DNA of 64,000 nt from DATMER01 sp963844885 (GTDB lineage: Bacteria; Acidobacteriota; Thermoanaerobaculia; Multivoradales; UBA5704): contig CAWJQA010000012.1 of the NCBI GenBank assembly GCA_963844885.1, forward strand, positions 1,178,001 to 1,242,000. Reading direction: 5' to 3'. Below, one piece after another: positions 28,552-37,268 of the stretch. The position numbers were made by a program, and so were the translations under genes. The notes under the pieces are model-generated. The model was given only the letters and a program-made list of their open reading frames with translations, did not search any database and was not told the DNA's origin. Position 1 is the first letter of the stretch. The number at the start of each line of letters is the position of its first letter.

Positions 28552-29620
28552 ATGGCCTTCCTTGTTCTGGACCGGCTCGACAAGAGCTTCGCCGCGAACC
28601 GCGTCCTCCGCGACTTCTCGCTGGAGGTCGGCCAGGGCGAGGTGCTCGCCCTGCTCGGGCCGAGCGGCAGCGGCAAGACCACGGCCCTGCGCCTGATCGC
28701 CGGGTTCGAGTCTCCGGACTCCGGCCGCATCCGGGTGGACGGCGAGGACGTGACCGCCCTCCCCCCCTCCCGCCGGCACTTCGGGATGGTTTTCCAGCAC
28801 TATGCGCTGTTCCCCCATCTGACCATGGGCGAGAACGTGGCTTTCGGACTGGAGACGCGGAGGATGGGCAAGGCCGACATGCAGCGGCGGATCTCCGAGG
28901 CGCTCGCCCAGGTGGACCTCCCGGGATTCGAGAGCCGCCGCGTCGGCGAGATCTCCGGCGGCCAGCAGCAGCGCGTGGCCCTGGCCCGCGCGCTCGCGCC
29001 CGCGCCGCGCGTCCTTCTGCTCGATGAGCCGCTCTCGAACCTCGATCCCACGCTTGCGCGAGCGCACCCGGCGCGAGCTGCGCCGGGCCATCCGCAAGGC
29101 CGGCATCACCACCGTCCTCGTCACGCACGAACAGGAGGAGGCTTTCCACCTGGGAGACCGGGTCGCCGTCCTCCACGGCGGCGTGCTCCATCAGGTGGGA
29201 TCTCCCGAGGAGCTCTACGAACATCCGGCGACCCGCTTCGTGGCCGGCTTCGTCGGCCGTGCGAGCGCCTTCCCCGGCACCTTCAAAAAGGAGGGAGATC
29301 TGGGGATGGTCGACCTCGGTGGCTTCACCTGGCCGGGGCTCCCGGCGGAGGATCTGAAGCCGGGCGACCGGGTCGAGCTGGTGGCCCGGCCCGAAGCGCT
29401 GGTCTTCGTGCCGCCCGGCAGCTCCGGGTCGCTGGCCGGCCGGGTGACCGAGCGGCGCTACGCCGGGCCGGTCTCCTACTTCGTGGTCGCGCTGGAGGGA
29501 CCCCCCGGAATACCCGAGGTCGAGGTCATGGCTCCGTCGGGCGCGGCGTCCGAAGGCGACCCGGTCGCCATCGCGCCGGGAGCTTCCGGGCCTCCGCCTC
29601 GTATCTTTCGCGGAGCCTGA
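28552..29620 (+). pseudogene. ABC importer ATPase (FbpC/PotA-like), one frameshift
   Basis: Removing one T at 29054-29055 gives 355 residues. Motifs are Walker A LGPSGSGKTT, Q-loop MVFQHYALFPHL, signature EISGGQQQRVALARAL, Walker B VLLLDEPLSNLD, and H-loop VLVTHEQEEAFHLGD. A C-terminal TOBE-like region follows (about residues 240-355). It energises uptake with the permease encoded 2 bases downstream. The Walker B continues as DPTL then RERTRRELRRAIRKAG only if the frame is corrected, which locates the indel precisely. Confidence 0.8.
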
Positions 29621-29622
29621 TC

Positions 29623-31299
29623 TTGCCGACCCGCCGCCTGCCACTCCTCGCGCTCGCTCTGGCGCTCTTCCTCGCCTGGCTGGTCGGCTACCCGCTGCTG
29701 ATGACCCTCGTCGATGCCTTGCGCGGGCCCGAGGGGTGGACGGCCGCCAATCTCCAGCAGTTCGCTTCCCGGCCCGACGAATGGATCGCGCTCTGGCGGA
29801 GCCTCTGGATCTCGCTCGCCTCGGTCGTCCTGGCCGCGGCGGTGGGCGTGCCGCTGGCCTTCCTGTTCGAGCTCGCGGACTTCCCCGGCCGGCGGTTCCT
29901 GGCGGCGGTCGTGGCCCTGCCGGTCGCGCTGCCGCCCCTGGTCGGCGTGATCGCGTTCCTCTTCCTCTATGGAGAGAGCGGCTTCGTGTCGCGGGCGGTC
30001 CAGGGTCTGCTGGGCCTGGATGAGCCGCCGTGGCGGCTGGCCGGGCCGGGTGCGATCCTCCTGGTCCACGCCTACTCCATGTATGTCTACTTCTATCTCT
30101 TCACGCGGGCCGGGCTGGCGCGGCTGGACGCGGCGCTCCTGGAGGCGGCGGCCTCGCTGGGAGCGGGCCGGGGGCGGACGCTGCTCCGGGTGACCCTGCC
30201 GCTCCTCCGCCCCGCGCTGGCCGGCGCCGCGCTGCTCACCTTCATGACCTCGCTGGCGTCGTTCTCGGCACCCTATCTCTTTGGAGGGAGCTTCCGGGTC
30301 ATGACCACGCAGATCGTCGCCTCCAAGCTCAACGGCGAAACCGGCCTGTCGCAGGTCGAAACGGTGATGCTGGCCGGGCTCGCGCTGCTCGGGCTGATCG
30401 GGATGCGGTGGATCGACCGGAAAGGTCTTACCGCCACAGGGGTCCGCGGCGTGGCTCCGGCCCGTCAGCGTCTGGAGAGCCCGCTGGCGCGGATCGGCGC
30501 GGGTGCCCTGGGCTGGCTCCTGGCGGCCTTCCTCTTGCTGCCGCACGCCGTGCTGCTCCTGGTCTCCTTCGTGCCGCCGTTCACCTGGACGAACGAGTGG
30601 CTGCCGCCGGTCCTTGAGCTGCGCAACTGGCTCGGCCTCGTCTCCCAGCCGGAAAAGCTGCGGCCGGTGATCAATTCGCTCTGGATGGCCGCCGTTTCAA
30701 CGGCAGCGGCCCTGGCCTTGGGCCTGGCGGCGGCGCGGACGGCCGTGGCCCGGCCGGTGGACGGCAAGAGCCCGCGCTGGCCCTGGCTGGCCGGTGTTCT
30801 GGAGTGGCTGGTGGCGGTGCCGTGGGCCGTGCCGGGGACGGTGTTCGCCATCGCGCTCGCCACCACCTTCGGGGTGAGCCGGCCGTGGCTCGGCCGGTTC
30901 GTGCTGATCGGCACGCCCTGGATCCTCCCCCTGGCCTATCTGGTGCGGAGCCTGCCGCTGACCGGCCGCGGCGCGATCGCCGGCCTGCGCGGGCTCGATC
31001 CGGCGCTGGAAGAGGCGGCGGCCTCGCTGGGAGCCGGCCGCTGGCGGCGGCTCGGCCGGGTGGTGTTCCCGCTTCTGCGTCCCGCGCTCGCGGCCGGCGC
31101 CGGCCTGGCGTTCATCACCGCGCTCGGAGATTTTGTCGTCTCGATCGTGCTTTATACCTTCGACACCCGCCCCATCTCGATCGAGATCCTGTCCAGCCTG
31201 CGGCTGCAGGATCTCGGAATGGCGGCGGTCTATGGCGTGCTGTTGATGACCGCGAGCGCCACGGCGTTCCTGCTGTGGGGGCGGAGCGAGGCCCGCTGA
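29623..31299 (+). CDS. ABC importer permease, two fused BPD domains
   Basis: This protein has about 558 residues from a TTG start 2 bases after the ATPase stop; the longer in-frame ORF is a shadow of the ATPase gene. About 12 membrane helices form two binding-protein-dependent transport modules, each with an EAA loop (LLEAAASLGAGRGRTLLRVT near residue 175 and LEEAAASLGAGRWRRLGRVV near residue 470). This ThiP/FbpB-like fused layout matches Fe3+, thiamine and phosphonate importers. The gene is intact, unlike its two partners. Confidence 0.85.
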   Translation: MPTRRLPLLALALALFLAWLVGYPLLMTLVDALRGPEGWTAANLQQFASRPDEWIALWRSLWISLASVVLAAAVGVPLAFLFELADFPGRRFLAAVVALPVALPPLVGVIAFLFLYGESGFVSRAVQGLLGLDEPPWRLAGPGAILLVHAYSMYVYFYLFTRAGLARLDAALLEAAASLGAGRGRTLLRVTLPLLRPALAGAALLTFMTSLASFSAPYLFGGSFRVMTTQIVASKLNGETGLSQVETVMLAGLALLGLIGMRWIDRKGLTATGVRGVAPARQRLESPLARIGAGALGWLLAAFLLLPHAVLLLVSFVPPFTWTNEWLPPVLELRNWLGLVSQPEKLRPVINSLWMAAVSTAAALALGLAAARTAVARPVDGKSPRWPWLAGVLEWLVAVPWAVPGTVFAIALATTFGVSRPWLGRFVLIGTPWILPLAYLVRSLPLTGRGAIAGLRGLDPALEEAAASLGAGRWRRLGRVVFPLLRPALAAGAGLAFITALGDFVVSIVLYTFDTRPISIEILSSLRLQDLGMAAVYGVLLMTASATAFLLWGRSEAR

Positions 31300-31310
31300 G
31301 GTCCGGCATC

Positions 31311-32561
31311 ATGGAATCCCGCTCCCTCAAGCAGATCAGCGTGCTCATGGCCACGGCCTTCGTGGACATGATCGGCTTCACGATCGTCCTGCCGCTGATC
31401 CCGTTCTATGCCACGCGGCTGGGAGCGGAAGCCTGGATGGTCGGGGCGCTCATCGCGGCCTTTCCCGCCGCCCAGCTCGTGGTCTCGCCGTTCTGGGGCC
31501 GGCTTTCCGACCGCTACGGCCGTCGGCCCATGATCCTGGCGGGGCTCCTCTCCTCGGCGGCGGCGTACGTGCTGTTCGGCCTGGCCAACAGCCTCTGGCT
31601 GCTGTTCGCGTCCCGCCTGGTCCAGGGCGCCGGCGGCGGCACCACGGGAGTGGTGCAGGCGTACGTCGCCGACGCGGTGGTGCCGGAGGAGCGCACCAAG
31701 GCTTTGGGATGGCTGACGGCCGCGACCAGCGCGGGCGTCATGATCGGTCCGCTGATCGGTTCGATGTCCACCTATCTGGGTTCGGCGGCACCGGGATATC
31801 TGGCGGCCGGCCTCTGTCTGCTCAACGCGCTGTTCGCCTGGAAGTGGCTCCCGGAGCCGAAGCGGGAGAGCACGGCCGCCGAGCTCCACACCGCCGCCCA
31901 GACCCCTCGGCAGTCTCTGATGGACACGGTCCTGGAGGTGCTGCGCCACCCGGCGGGGCCGGTGAGCTCGCTGATCTGGGTCTACACCATCGGCATGATG
32001 GGCTTCATGGCGATGAACGGCGTCCTCGCCCTCTACCTGAAGCAGGTCTTCGGCGTGACCGCGCAGAATATCGGCTACTTCTACACCTATGTGGGGAGCA
32101 TCTCGCTGGTCATGCGCGGCATTCTCCTCGGTCCGGCCGTCCGCCGCTTCGGGGAGGTGGGGGTGACCCGGCTCGGAGCGCTCAGCCTGGCGCTGGGACT
32201 GTTCATCATCCCGCTGCCCACCCACCTCGCGGGCCTCGCCGCGTGCGTGCTGTTCGTGCCGGTGGGGACGGCGCTGCTCTTCCCGGCCACGACCTCCCTC
32301 GTCTCCCGCCGCGCGCACCGTTCCGAGACCGGCCAGGTCATGGGAGTCCAGCAGCTCTTCGGCGGCGTCTCGCGGATGCTCGGCCCCCTCTGGGCCGGCT
32401 TCGTCTTCCAGAAGATCGGCATCCAGTACCCCTTCTGGCTCGCCGGCGCGCTGATGCTCAGCGTGAGCTTCCTCACCCTGCGGATGCAGAACGAGGTGTC
32501 GCCGGGTGTGAAGGCAGGAGAGGCGGAGGCGGAGGTGACGCGTCCGGCGGCCGTAGAGTAG
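31311..32561 (+). CDS. MFS transporter, TetA-like
   Basis: This 416-residue inner-membrane transporter has 12 predicted spans. The loop 2-3 motif A is WGRLSDRYGRRP, and motif C-like GPLIGS lies in helix 5, the pattern of drug:H+ antiporters of the TetA group. The ATG lies 11 bases after the importer permease stop, so it may be cotranscribed with the importer. The substrate is unknown; export of a metabolite or antibiotic is the usual role. Confidence 0.85.
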   Translation: MESRSLKQISVLMATAFVDMIGFTIVLPLIPFYATRLGAEAWMVGALIAAFPAAQLVVSPFWGRLSDRYGRRPMILAGLLSSAAAYVLFGLANSLWLLFASRLVQGAGGGTTGVVQAYVADAVVPEERTKALGWLTAATSAGVMIGPLIGSMSTYLGSAAPGYLAAGLCLLNALFAWKWLPEPKRESTAAELHTAAQTPRQSLMDTVLEVLRHPAGPVSSLIWVYTIGMMGFMAMNGVLALYLKQVFGVTAQNIGYFYTYVGSISLVMRGILLGPAVRRFGEVGVTRLGALSLALGLFIIPLPTHLAGLAACVLFVPVGTALLFPATTSLVSRRAHRSETGQVMGVQQLFGGVSRMLGPLWAGFVFQKIGIQYPFWLAGALMLSVSFLTLRMQNEVSPGVKAGEAEAEVTRPAAVE

Positions 32562-32576
32562 AGTCAGTAACCTCCG

Positions 32577-32654
32577 GTGGCCGGCTACTGGACGGTGGTC
32601 GCCGAGGCCGAGGTCGACAGCCTCGACGCCTACCTCGACATGGCCCGCCCTTGA
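32577..32654 (+). other. Possible 25-codon gene remnant
   Basis: A GTG-initiated frame reads GYWTVVAEAEVDSLDAYLD and stops. It looks like the C-terminal end of a real protein rather than random sequence, but no upstream portion exists. Too short to assign. Confidence 0.25.
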
Positions 32655-32735
32655 TTGTGAACCTCCCCGCGCCGTCCGTTCCTGGGACCGCCGGCAGTGC
32701 GGGCTACCGCTCCGGTAGCGGAAATCCCTCAACGC

Positions 32736-33110
32736 TTCGGCGTCTCCCGAGACCCTTCGGCGTCATGCCGAGGAGTTTCGGCGTCTCCCGAGACCCTTCG
32801 GCGTCATGCCGAGACCCTTCGGCGTCATGCCGAGACCCTTCGGCGTCATGCCGAGGAGTTTCGGCGCCTTCCGAGACCTCTCGGCGTCACGCCGAGGAGT
32901 TTCGGCGCCTTCCGAGACCTCTCGGCGTCACGCCGAAGACCTTCGCCGGTCGCCTCAACGCTTTGGCGCTTCGTCGAAGGCGTTCGGCGTCTGCCGAAGC
33001 CTTTCGGCAACCCGCTGAGACGCGTCGCCGACCGCGGAAGCCCTTCGGCGGTCGACTTCACCCTTCGGCCACTCGCCGACGCCTGTCGGCGGTCGCCGAA
33101 GGGTGTGACG
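32736..33110. repeat. Degenerate 20/21-bp (41-bp dimer) tandem array
   Basis: The box TTCGG recurs at 32736, 32756, 32777, 32797, 32818, 32839 and 32860, so steps alternate mainly between 20 and 21 bases. Units carry TCGGC-N5-GCCGA dyads (TTCGGCGTCATGCCGA). The left ~200 bases are well conserved and the right part decays. Translations of the array give only heptad-like RRHAET/PRPFGV shadows. It marks the left border of the AT-richer island. Confidence 0.85.
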
Positions 33111-33516
33111 GCGACGGGAACAACCGTGGCGAGGCGGCGACACTTGTGGTGGACCCGCCGAACGTTGTCGCCATGGAGCCCAGAGCCCCCTCGACCTCCT
33201 GTGACGGATAAGCGGGCTCGGCATCCCAGCACATCTCCAGCCGCGAAGCAGCCCAAGCCTGGGCCCGGCAAGTGTTTGATCATGCACGGGATACCGCTCC
33301 CGCAGGGGGTGCTCGCGGTCCGCTTCTCAGGCCGTATAAGCCTCTCATGCACCTGCTCCGGGAGCTGTATCGGCCGGAGGCTCCGCGGTTCCGCCGCTCC
33401 TAAACACATGGAGGAGAGAGCTTTACGAGCTTTCAAGCCCCTCGGCGAATTGCTGATGAGCACTTGACGCCCAATCCCCCGGTTGCCGACGCTTAGACAG
33501 CCGCCAAGAAGAAGGA
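33111..33516. other. Gene-free stretch at island edge
   Basis: No credible gene was found. GC content begins to fall near 33480. The open frames that cross it are extensions of the repeat array. Confidence 0.4.
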
Positions 33517-33546
33517 TTGACACTCGGACATACGCAGGTCTACACT
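33517..33546 (+). promoter_or_regulatory. Sigma70-like promoter upstream of the TIR-like/CSD gene
   Basis: TTGACA (33517-33522) and TACACT (33541-33546) are separated by 18 bases, a near-consensus housekeeping promoter. It would give a leader of about 260 nt before the ATG at 33816. Confidence 0.45.
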
Positions 33547-33815
33547 TTCTAAGTCGTTAGATTTAAGAAACTTGCGCCGCGAGCGGGGCAAGAGATAGGG
33601 AGTGCTTCGCCTCATCCGGCTTGATGCGAAGGACGACGCGGCCGGGTTGATTAGCCGGGTCGACACCAAGGTTCTGCGTCAAACAGGCAGCGGCAAAGGA
33701 TGGGCGATTCTGATTCGGTTGGCGGTACCGACAGAGGTTATCTCTATTTGGGGCGCAGAGTGACGGCGTTGGTTCAAAGACCGTGACTGAAGTCGACTGA
33801 GGAAAGGTGCTGTGT

Positions 33816-34745
33816 ATGTCGAGTCTCCAAGAGTTCTTCGTTAGGAAGCTGGACCCTATTCCTGGTACGTGTTTTGTACTTATGCCGTTTGATGAAGCCT
33901 TGGTGGCAGTGTACGAGCACGGCATTAAGCCCGCAGTGGAGCAGCTTGGTCTCAAGGTAAAGCGCGCTGATGAGCTTTACTCAGGACAGTCAATTTTAGG
34001 CGACATCTGGTCGGGAATTCAGGCCGCCGAGATCGTGATCGCGGATCTCACAGGCAAGAACCCAAACGTGATGTATGAACTCGGCCTCTGTCACGCACTG
34101 TGGAAGAAAGTTGTCCTTCTGTCGCAGATTCGAGATGATGTTCCCTTTGACCTGCGAGCATGGCGTGTCTTATGGTACGATTTTACGTTTGCGGGAGCGG
34201 CAAGATTGAAGGAAGAGCTTCACCGGGCGATCGAGGCGGTCAGAAAAGAAGCTGATCTGCCCGAATCTACGCTTGTCCCCCTGAAGCCTGAAAGAAGCCT
34301 CCCGGGTCCGGGGCACCATCACGATGATAGCTCTGAGTGGTTGTTCGGGACGGTGGCTCGGTGGGGTCATAACTGTGACTACGGGTTTATAAATGTGGGA
34401 GACGAGGATTTCTACTTCAATGAGGATTATCTTTTTTCGGAGCACTCAGAGCCGCGCGAGGGTGACAAGGTTATATTTCACCCACTAGCCCCTGTTTCCG
34501 TCGGGAAGAACCGGAGAGCTTCCTGTGTATTCCTCCATGGCGAGGAGCTCTTTGGTACCGTCGAGAAAATACTTCCGCAGGGATATGGCTTTGCGCAGAT
34601 GGAAGGGCAAAAAGGCCAGCGTCACCAACTTTTCATAGTCACACGTGACGTACCGGACTTGCATATAGGAGTTCGCTTCTCTTGCTTTATTGGAGAGAAC
34701 AAGCGAGGGCCTATAGGTGAAGGCCTGCGGGTCGTGGAACAGTAG
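33816..34745 (+). CDS. TIR/deoxyribosyltransferase-like domain fused to two cold-shock domains
   Basis: This 309-residue protein is read from ATG 33816, preceded by AGGAAAGG at 8 bases; a GTG at 33807 is less likely. The N-terminal ~150 residues match the TIR-like/nucleoside 2-deoxyribosyltransferase-like fold (CFVLMPFDEALVAVYEHGIK, RADELYSGQSILGDIW, then IADLTGKNPNVMYELGLCHA, whose Glu is the likely catalytic residue). Two OB-fold cold-shock-like domains follow: one near 173-240 (LFGTVARWG, YGFINV, DFYFN) and one near 243-309 (LFGTVEKIL, YGFAQM, QLFIV). The pairing of a nucleotide-handling effector with RNA-binding domains suggests an RNA-triggered or stress/defence effector; this is inference. 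The gene is AT-richer than the core genome. Confidence 0.75.
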   Translation: MSSLQEFFVRKLDPIPGTCFVLMPFDEALVAVYEHGIKPAVEQLGLKVKRADELYSGQSILGDIWSGIQAAEIVIADLTGKNPNVMYELGLCHALWKKVVLLSQIRDDVPFDLRAWRVLWYDFTFAGAARLKEELHRAIEAVRKEADLPESTLVPLKPERSLPGPGHHHDDSSEWLFGTVARWGHNCDYGFINVGDEDFYFNEDYLFSEHSEPREGDKVIFHPLAPVSVGKNRRASCVFLHGEELFGTVEKILPQGYGFAQMEGQKGQRHQLFIVTRDVPDLHIGVRFSCFIGENKRGPIGEGLRVVEQ

Positions 34746-34775
34746 TGGTATGGCGGCTGGATATATAAGCCGCAG

Positions 34776-34815
34776 AACCCTTATGAGGCCACCGCCTGTC
34801 AAGGAGTAAGCGCTC
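34776..34815 (+). repeat. 40-bp direct repeat, left copy
   Basis: These 40 bases match 38806-38845 with one mismatch. The copy starts 31 bases after the TIR-like/CSD stop. The two copies bracket a 4-kb segment containing the IS110 element and three cassette-like genes. Confidence 0.85.
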
Positions 34816-35255
34816 CGCAGGGGCCGTTTTTTTCAACGTCCCGAAAAAGGACCCCGACGAGAACGAGATGACCACCTCTGCTTGGTTTCCATCTGGCGCA
34901 GGGACTGCCTGCACCAAACACTTATCGAGGCTCAACCGCCGCCGTCAGGCGGCGGCGCGGGCCGCCAAGGCCCGCCACCTAGAAACGATTCTGTGCCCTC
35001 ATGCCGGCCCACTCATGGGGTTGACTCGCTGGTCCTGGGACCGCGTTCAGTTATGGTGCGGGCTCGGGGGAGGGGCAGAGCAGTCATCCTCGACCCTTCG
35101 TAATCCTGATGTGAAAAACGGAGCGAGAGCGGGTGTCCAATCCCAGCGATGCGCTGCCGGGCCCCTTGCCATGGATCATCAGTGCGCTCAAAGGCGCATG
35201 GGCTTGCCTCATCGGAAGATCCGGACTGGTTCGACCCACATGGCTCGAGTTAGGC
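34816..35255. other. Gene-free stretch between repeat and IS110 element
   Basis: No credible gene is seen. It contains a GC hairpin near 34936-34953 and ends with GTTAGGC (35249-35255), which matches the integron R' core GTTRRRY. A long plus-strand ORF that crosses here is antisense to the transposase. Confidence 0.4.
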
Positions 35256-35278
35256 GTCTGGCTCACCCGCTCTCCTCC

Positions 35279-36322
35279 TTAAACCGTGACGAATCGTTGC
35301 AGGTCGAAGGGCTTACCCCTGAGCAGAATGTAGTAAGCAGCCCTGCCAAGCTTGGCCGCCAGGATGCTCAAGGCTTTTCCCTTCCCGTGCTTCTTCTCCA
35401 GACGTGCGAAGTACTTCTGTCCAATGGGGTTGGCGCGCAGGAACAGGGCCGCCGCTTCGGAGAAGGCCCACTTGAGATGGGCATTGCCCATCTTCGCTCC
35501 CGCCGATTTCTTGATCTTGCCGGCCGACTCATGGGTACCCTTGACCAGGCGGGAGTACGAGAGGAACTCCTGGACCCTGGGGAAGCGCTGGATGTCGTGG
35601 ATCTCGTAGAGCAGGGTCAGGGCCAGGATCTCTCCGATGCCGGGAATGGAGCGCAGCAGGAAGAAGCCGGCATTATGGTCCTTGCGGACCTCGTGGATGA
35701 GCAGGAGCTCGATTTCCCGGATCGTGTCGTCGTACGCCGCGAGCAGAGCGACATCGGCGGCAATGGACATCTGGATACACCCTTCGTCGAAGTGCTGGAT
35801 GACCTCTCCCCGGTCCTTGGTCTTGCGGACTCGCTCCTCCAGGGGCGGGAGGTTGTACTGGGTGTTGGTGTTCTGGATGTGGGCGAAGAGCTCTCCCCGC
35901 TTCCTGGCGAAGAACAGCCTACGTCGCAGGAGATCCCGGGTAGACCGCATCTCGCGGGGGTAGACGTAGGCTTGGGGCAGGTTGCCGCCGCGCAGCAAGG
36001 CGGCGATCTTGTAGGAGTCGATCCGGTCGTTCTTGGTCTTGCCGCCGTGGATGGCTTTCATGAAGAGGGCATGCCCGAGGACAAAGGTGAAGCCCTGCTC
36101 TTCGCAGAGATCTGCCACCCAGTACCAGCAGAAGAGGCATTCGACGGCGACGGCCAGGTCCGAGCGGTACGGCTTGAGGGCCTTGAGCAGCTCGTCGCGG
36201 TCACAGGCGAGCTTCCGATGGACCAGGGTCTCTCCTGCCTGGTTGAGGATGCAGAGATAGAGACTCCTGGCGTGCAGGTCGATTCCGCAGTAGTGCTTGT
36301 GCTGCTGGGTGTAGAATCTCAT
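35279..36322 (-). CDS. IS110-family DEDD transposase
   Basis: This 347-residue transposase has an N-terminal RuvC-like DEDD domain: GIDLHARSLYL (first Asp), VAVECLFCWYW (Glu) and KNDRIDSYKIAALLR (the last acidic pair). The C-terminal transposase_20 domain has LRSIPGIGEILALTLLYEI and the serine-containing FLSYSRLVKGTHES. It acts as a bridge-RNA-guided recombinase in the family. It appears intact and so may be active. It is transcribed opposite to the surrounding cassette-like genes. Confidence 0.92.
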   Translation of the reverse strand: MRFYTQQHKHYCGIDLHARSLYLCILNQAGETLVHRKLACDRDELLKALKPYRSDLAVAVECLFCWYWVADLCEEQGFTFVLGHALFMKAIHGGKTKNDRIDSYKIAALLRGGNLPQAYVYPREMRSTRDLLRRRLFFARKRGELFAHIQNTNTQYNLPPLEERVRKTKDRGEVIQHFDEGCIQMSIAADVALLAAYDDTIREIELLLIHEVRKDHNAGFFLLRSIPGIGEILALTLLYEIHDIQRFPRVQEFLSYSRLVKGTHESAGKIKKSAGAKMGNAHLKWAFSEAAALFLRANPIGQKYFARLEKKHGKGKALSILAAKLGRAAYYILLRGKPFDLQRFVTV

Positions 36323-36460
36323 CGAGGCCTCCTTTGTGGTCGAAGGGCTTTCCGTCCCAGACAGCCTACCGCGTGGGTAGGCCGAGAGGGGGCCTCAAAT
36401 CAGTATCCCGGCTCTTGCACCGGACGATTCGCTTCGCGTCTCGCCGGTGAAGAGCAGAGC
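36323..36460 (-). ncRNA. Candidate IS110 bridge-RNA region
   Basis: This non-coding segment upstream of the transposase contains two nested inverted repeats, including the 7-bp perfect stem GCCTACC/GGGTAGGC with a 4-base loop. Position relative to the transposase fits the bridge-RNA locus of IS110-group elements. Loops were not matched to target and donor sequences, so this is by position only. Confidence 0.4.
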
Positions 36461-36467
36461 GTTAGGC
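36461..36467 (+). other. attC R' core (GTTAGGC) at IS110 boundary
   Basis: GTTAGGC fits the integron recombination core GTTRRRY. It is followed 21 bases later by the ATG of the next cassette-like gene, as expected for the start of a gene cassette. The matching R'' half would lie across the IS110 element but was not clearly identified. Confidence 0.5.
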
Positions 36468-36488
36468 GCGTCGAAGCAAGAGAGGACT

Positions 36489-37196
36489 ATGCCCAAGAAG
36501 AAAATGACCCACTATGGAGCTTGTCCTCTCTGCGGAAGAGAAGCTGTCCTGACTCGAGACCATGCTCCTCCAGATGGAATCTTTCTACCCCCGAAGCCAA
36601 GCAACCTGATCACGGTTCGAACTTGTGCTGATTGTAACGAAGGTACTAAGCTCGATGACGAGTACTTCCGGATCTGTTTAACACCGGGACCCAACCCTTC
36701 TCCGGCACAGTGGCGACTCTGGAATGAGAAGGTGATGGGATCTACTTTGAGCCGTAGCCCTAGGCTGCAATCGAGGCTTGTAGAGACCATGGACGCGTTG
36801 CAGGAGCAGCACAAGGCCACTCCACTTGTCTTCGCGGACGGAACTCCACTTACCGACGAGCAGGCGGCACAAACGGTAGGCCTTGAGAAGCGCAGAATCG
36901 ATCGGGTAATAGACAAGATTGTGAGATGTCTCTACTACCATTTCGCTGGCTCGGTACTTCCACGGCAAGTTTTAACCGACGTGTCCATGGAATACGTCGG
37001 GGATTACCTGATTCAGTTGGCCGAGCCGCGTGGAAGGATCGGTAATCATAGGGAGTTCACCTTCTGGTATGATCAACTATCAGCAACCGATCAGAGCTAC
37101 TGGCTGCTATGGTTTTACGAGCGGCCTCTATTCAAAGTGAGATTGCATCAGAGAGACGAAGGGGCGCCTAACACGGTCGGTCGAGCGGACTCCTGA
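36489..37196 (+). CDS. HNH-like zinc-site protein, cassette-borne
   Basis: This 235-residue protein has an N-terminal zinc-site and HNH-like fold: CPLCGREAVLTRDHAPPDG (residues 12-30), an N-L-I-T strand, then CADCNEGTKLDDEYFR. Histidine and asparagine are placed as in HNH/treble-clef nucleases. The remaining ~170 residues are helical (QWRLWNEKVMGS, RVIDKIVRCLYYHFAG) with no recognised domain. The last codons run into the attC site at 37166, typical of integron cassette ORFs. Low GC supports transfer. It could be a nuclease or a non-catalytic zinc protein. Confidence 0.65.
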   Translation: MPKKKMTHYGACPLCGREAVLTRDHAPPDGIFLPPKPSNLITVRTCADCNEGTKLDDEYFRICLTPGPNPSPAQWRLWNEKVMGSTLSRSPRLQSRLVETMDALQEQHKATPLVFADGTPLTDEQAAQTVGLEKRRIDRVIDKIVRCLYYHFAGSVLPRQVLTDVSMEYVGDYLIQLAEPRGRIGNHREFTFWYDQLSATDQSYWLLWFYERPLFKVRLHQRDEGAPNTVGRADS

Positions 37197-37226
37197 CGTC
37201 GCCGCTCACCTCCAAGGCCGTTGGGC
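37166..37226 (+). other. attC-like cassette recombination site
   Basis: R'' GCCTAAC (37166-37172) and R' GTTGGGC (37220-37226) bracket 61 bases with an internal imperfect stem (GAGCGG near 37183 with CCGCTC near 37202). R'' lies inside the end of the upstream ORF, and the next ORF starts 43 bases after R'. This is the layout of an integron gene cassette. Confidence 0.65.
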
Positions 37227-37268
37227 GACCAGATGGAGATGGACGACTACTAGATCTGGAAATCTAAT

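Larger units (their letters stand above)
35256..36460 (-). mobile_element. IS110-family insertion sequence
   Basis: The element holds one transposase gene and about 138 bases of structured non-coding DNA on the transposase 5' side (36323-36460). That side includes the perfect hairpin GCCTACC-GCGT-GGGTAGGC, and only ~23 bases lie on the 3' side. Boundaries are estimated from GTTAGGC cores at 35249-35255 and 36461-36467. No inverted terminal repeats or target duplication were found, as expected for IS110. A long 5' non-coding end is where IS110-group elements encode their bridge RNA. Confidence 0.7.

Noticed and set aside
32697..33467. Repeat-containing protein encoded by the 21-bp array
   Set aside because: Several frames are open through the array simply because 21 is a multiple of 3, and degenerate units break the pattern; no start signals or homologous features.
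34868..36631. Plus-strand 587-codon ORF over the IS110 element
   Set aside because: Antisense to an intact DEDD transposase and crosses non-coding flanks.
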